A model generated the notes under the pieces. That model was given only the letters and a program-made list of their open reading frames with translations, ran no database searches and was not told the origin of the DNA. A DNA stretch of 64,000 nucleotides. Origin: Siphonodentalium dalli. Taxonomy: Eukaryota; Mollusca; Scaphopoda; Gadilida; Siphonodentaliidae. Where the stretch lies: the NCBI GenBank assembly GCA_032622095.1, contig CP136068.1, positions 52,508,443-52,572,442 of the forward strand, read 5' to 3'. The translations under genes and the position numbers were made by a program. Shown one piece after another: positions 63,726-64,000 of this stretch; the stretch's first letter is position 1; the number at the start of each line of letters is the position of its first letter.

Positions 63726-64000
63726 GCGAGTGACATAGGAATCATATTCATACTCAGGGTTCCTAACAAATTTATCCCATGACAACAAATGAATGAATGA
63801 CTCAAGTAACTACTCATCAGTATAAAGTATTCAGTCAACAAAGGCTTAACATACTTTTATATTTTAATTCCCGCAGGAGTCACTTTCATGATCAGTTCTT
63901 CCCAATACATATTAAATTGTTATTTATACCATAATTTCCTATTCTATTGTGTGTATAACACCTATTATGTAAACTTCATCTTTACACCCTACTGTGGGTA
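63726..64000. other. Window edge, no feature seen
   Basis: AT-rich, unrecognised; upstream SIK exons must lie beyond. Confidence 0.5.

Overview
This is a metazoan nuclear genome segment: spliced exons with GT/AG introns, TTAGGG-type interstitial telomeric repeats, tRNA-derived SINEs and very dense small DNA transposons. The repeat styles (genus-rich TTAA foldback elements, the GGGGGTATA hairpin tail, GACGGACGGAC-type repeat tails) suggest a lophotrochozoan, probably a marine mollusc. That placement is inference.

The one clear gene is a salt-inducible kinase (SIK, AMPK-related family) read on the minus strand. Four consecutive coding exons lie at 49359-49422, 27381-27496, 10000-10170 and 4547-4670. 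They join in phase into 158 continuous kinase-domain residues, from the hinge region (VMETKNMLYLV) through HRDLK, DFG and the [14 protein letters not shown] activation segment to the helix F/G region ([18 protein letters not shown]). The N-lobe exons must lie beyond 64000 and the rest of the C-lobe below position 1, so nearly the whole window is SIK intron. One orphan exon-like block on the plus strand (14483-14580) encodes an integrin-alpha FG-GAP segment.

The most unusual object is the 4.9-kb tandem array at 4626-9541. Its unit (about 72 bp, about 69 copies) is the 3' end of a SIK intron plus the first 42 nt of the following exon. About 69 near-identical splice acceptors, each followed by the first 14 codons of the exon, therefore sit immediately upstream of the real exon. 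Every unit length variant (72, 69, 24 bp) is a multiple of three, so any acceptor would read in frame into the authentic exon.

The introns are layered with mobile elements. At 29930-35060 an old repeat is split by a CAGGGG-ended element (30110-34950), which contains an element with GGG termini and a 4-bp target duplication (30289-33652), which in turn contains an 8-bp-TSD hAT element (31465-32617). At 50120-56240 a 30-bp minisatellite is split by a Tigger/pogo-like element (50226-54870), itself holding two TTAA elements, one of which is split by a hAT element. A second, inverted hAT copy sits just outside. A second GGG/4-bp-TSD element lies at 37428-39595. Both GGG elements carry iterated 14-bp motifs of the form GTAACA-N4-TGAC and may represent a poorly described transposon group. 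A short Helitron-like element (43590-44479), many piggyBac-like TTAA foldbacks, TA-target (mariner-type) foldbacks and a large palindromic MITE family fill much of the rest.

Tandem arrays are also prominent: a 6.1-kb 25-bp minisatellite (20398-26506), a 78-bp array (15680-16390), a 52-bp array grown from inside a TTAA element (45590-45985), a 29-bp array grown from a foldback terminus (39600-39956), and about 160-bp repeats at the left edge (480-2955). No rRNA, functional tRNA, CRISPR or bacterial-type operon was seen. Coordinates of diverged repeats are approximate; exon and TSD-bounded element coordinates were read base by base.
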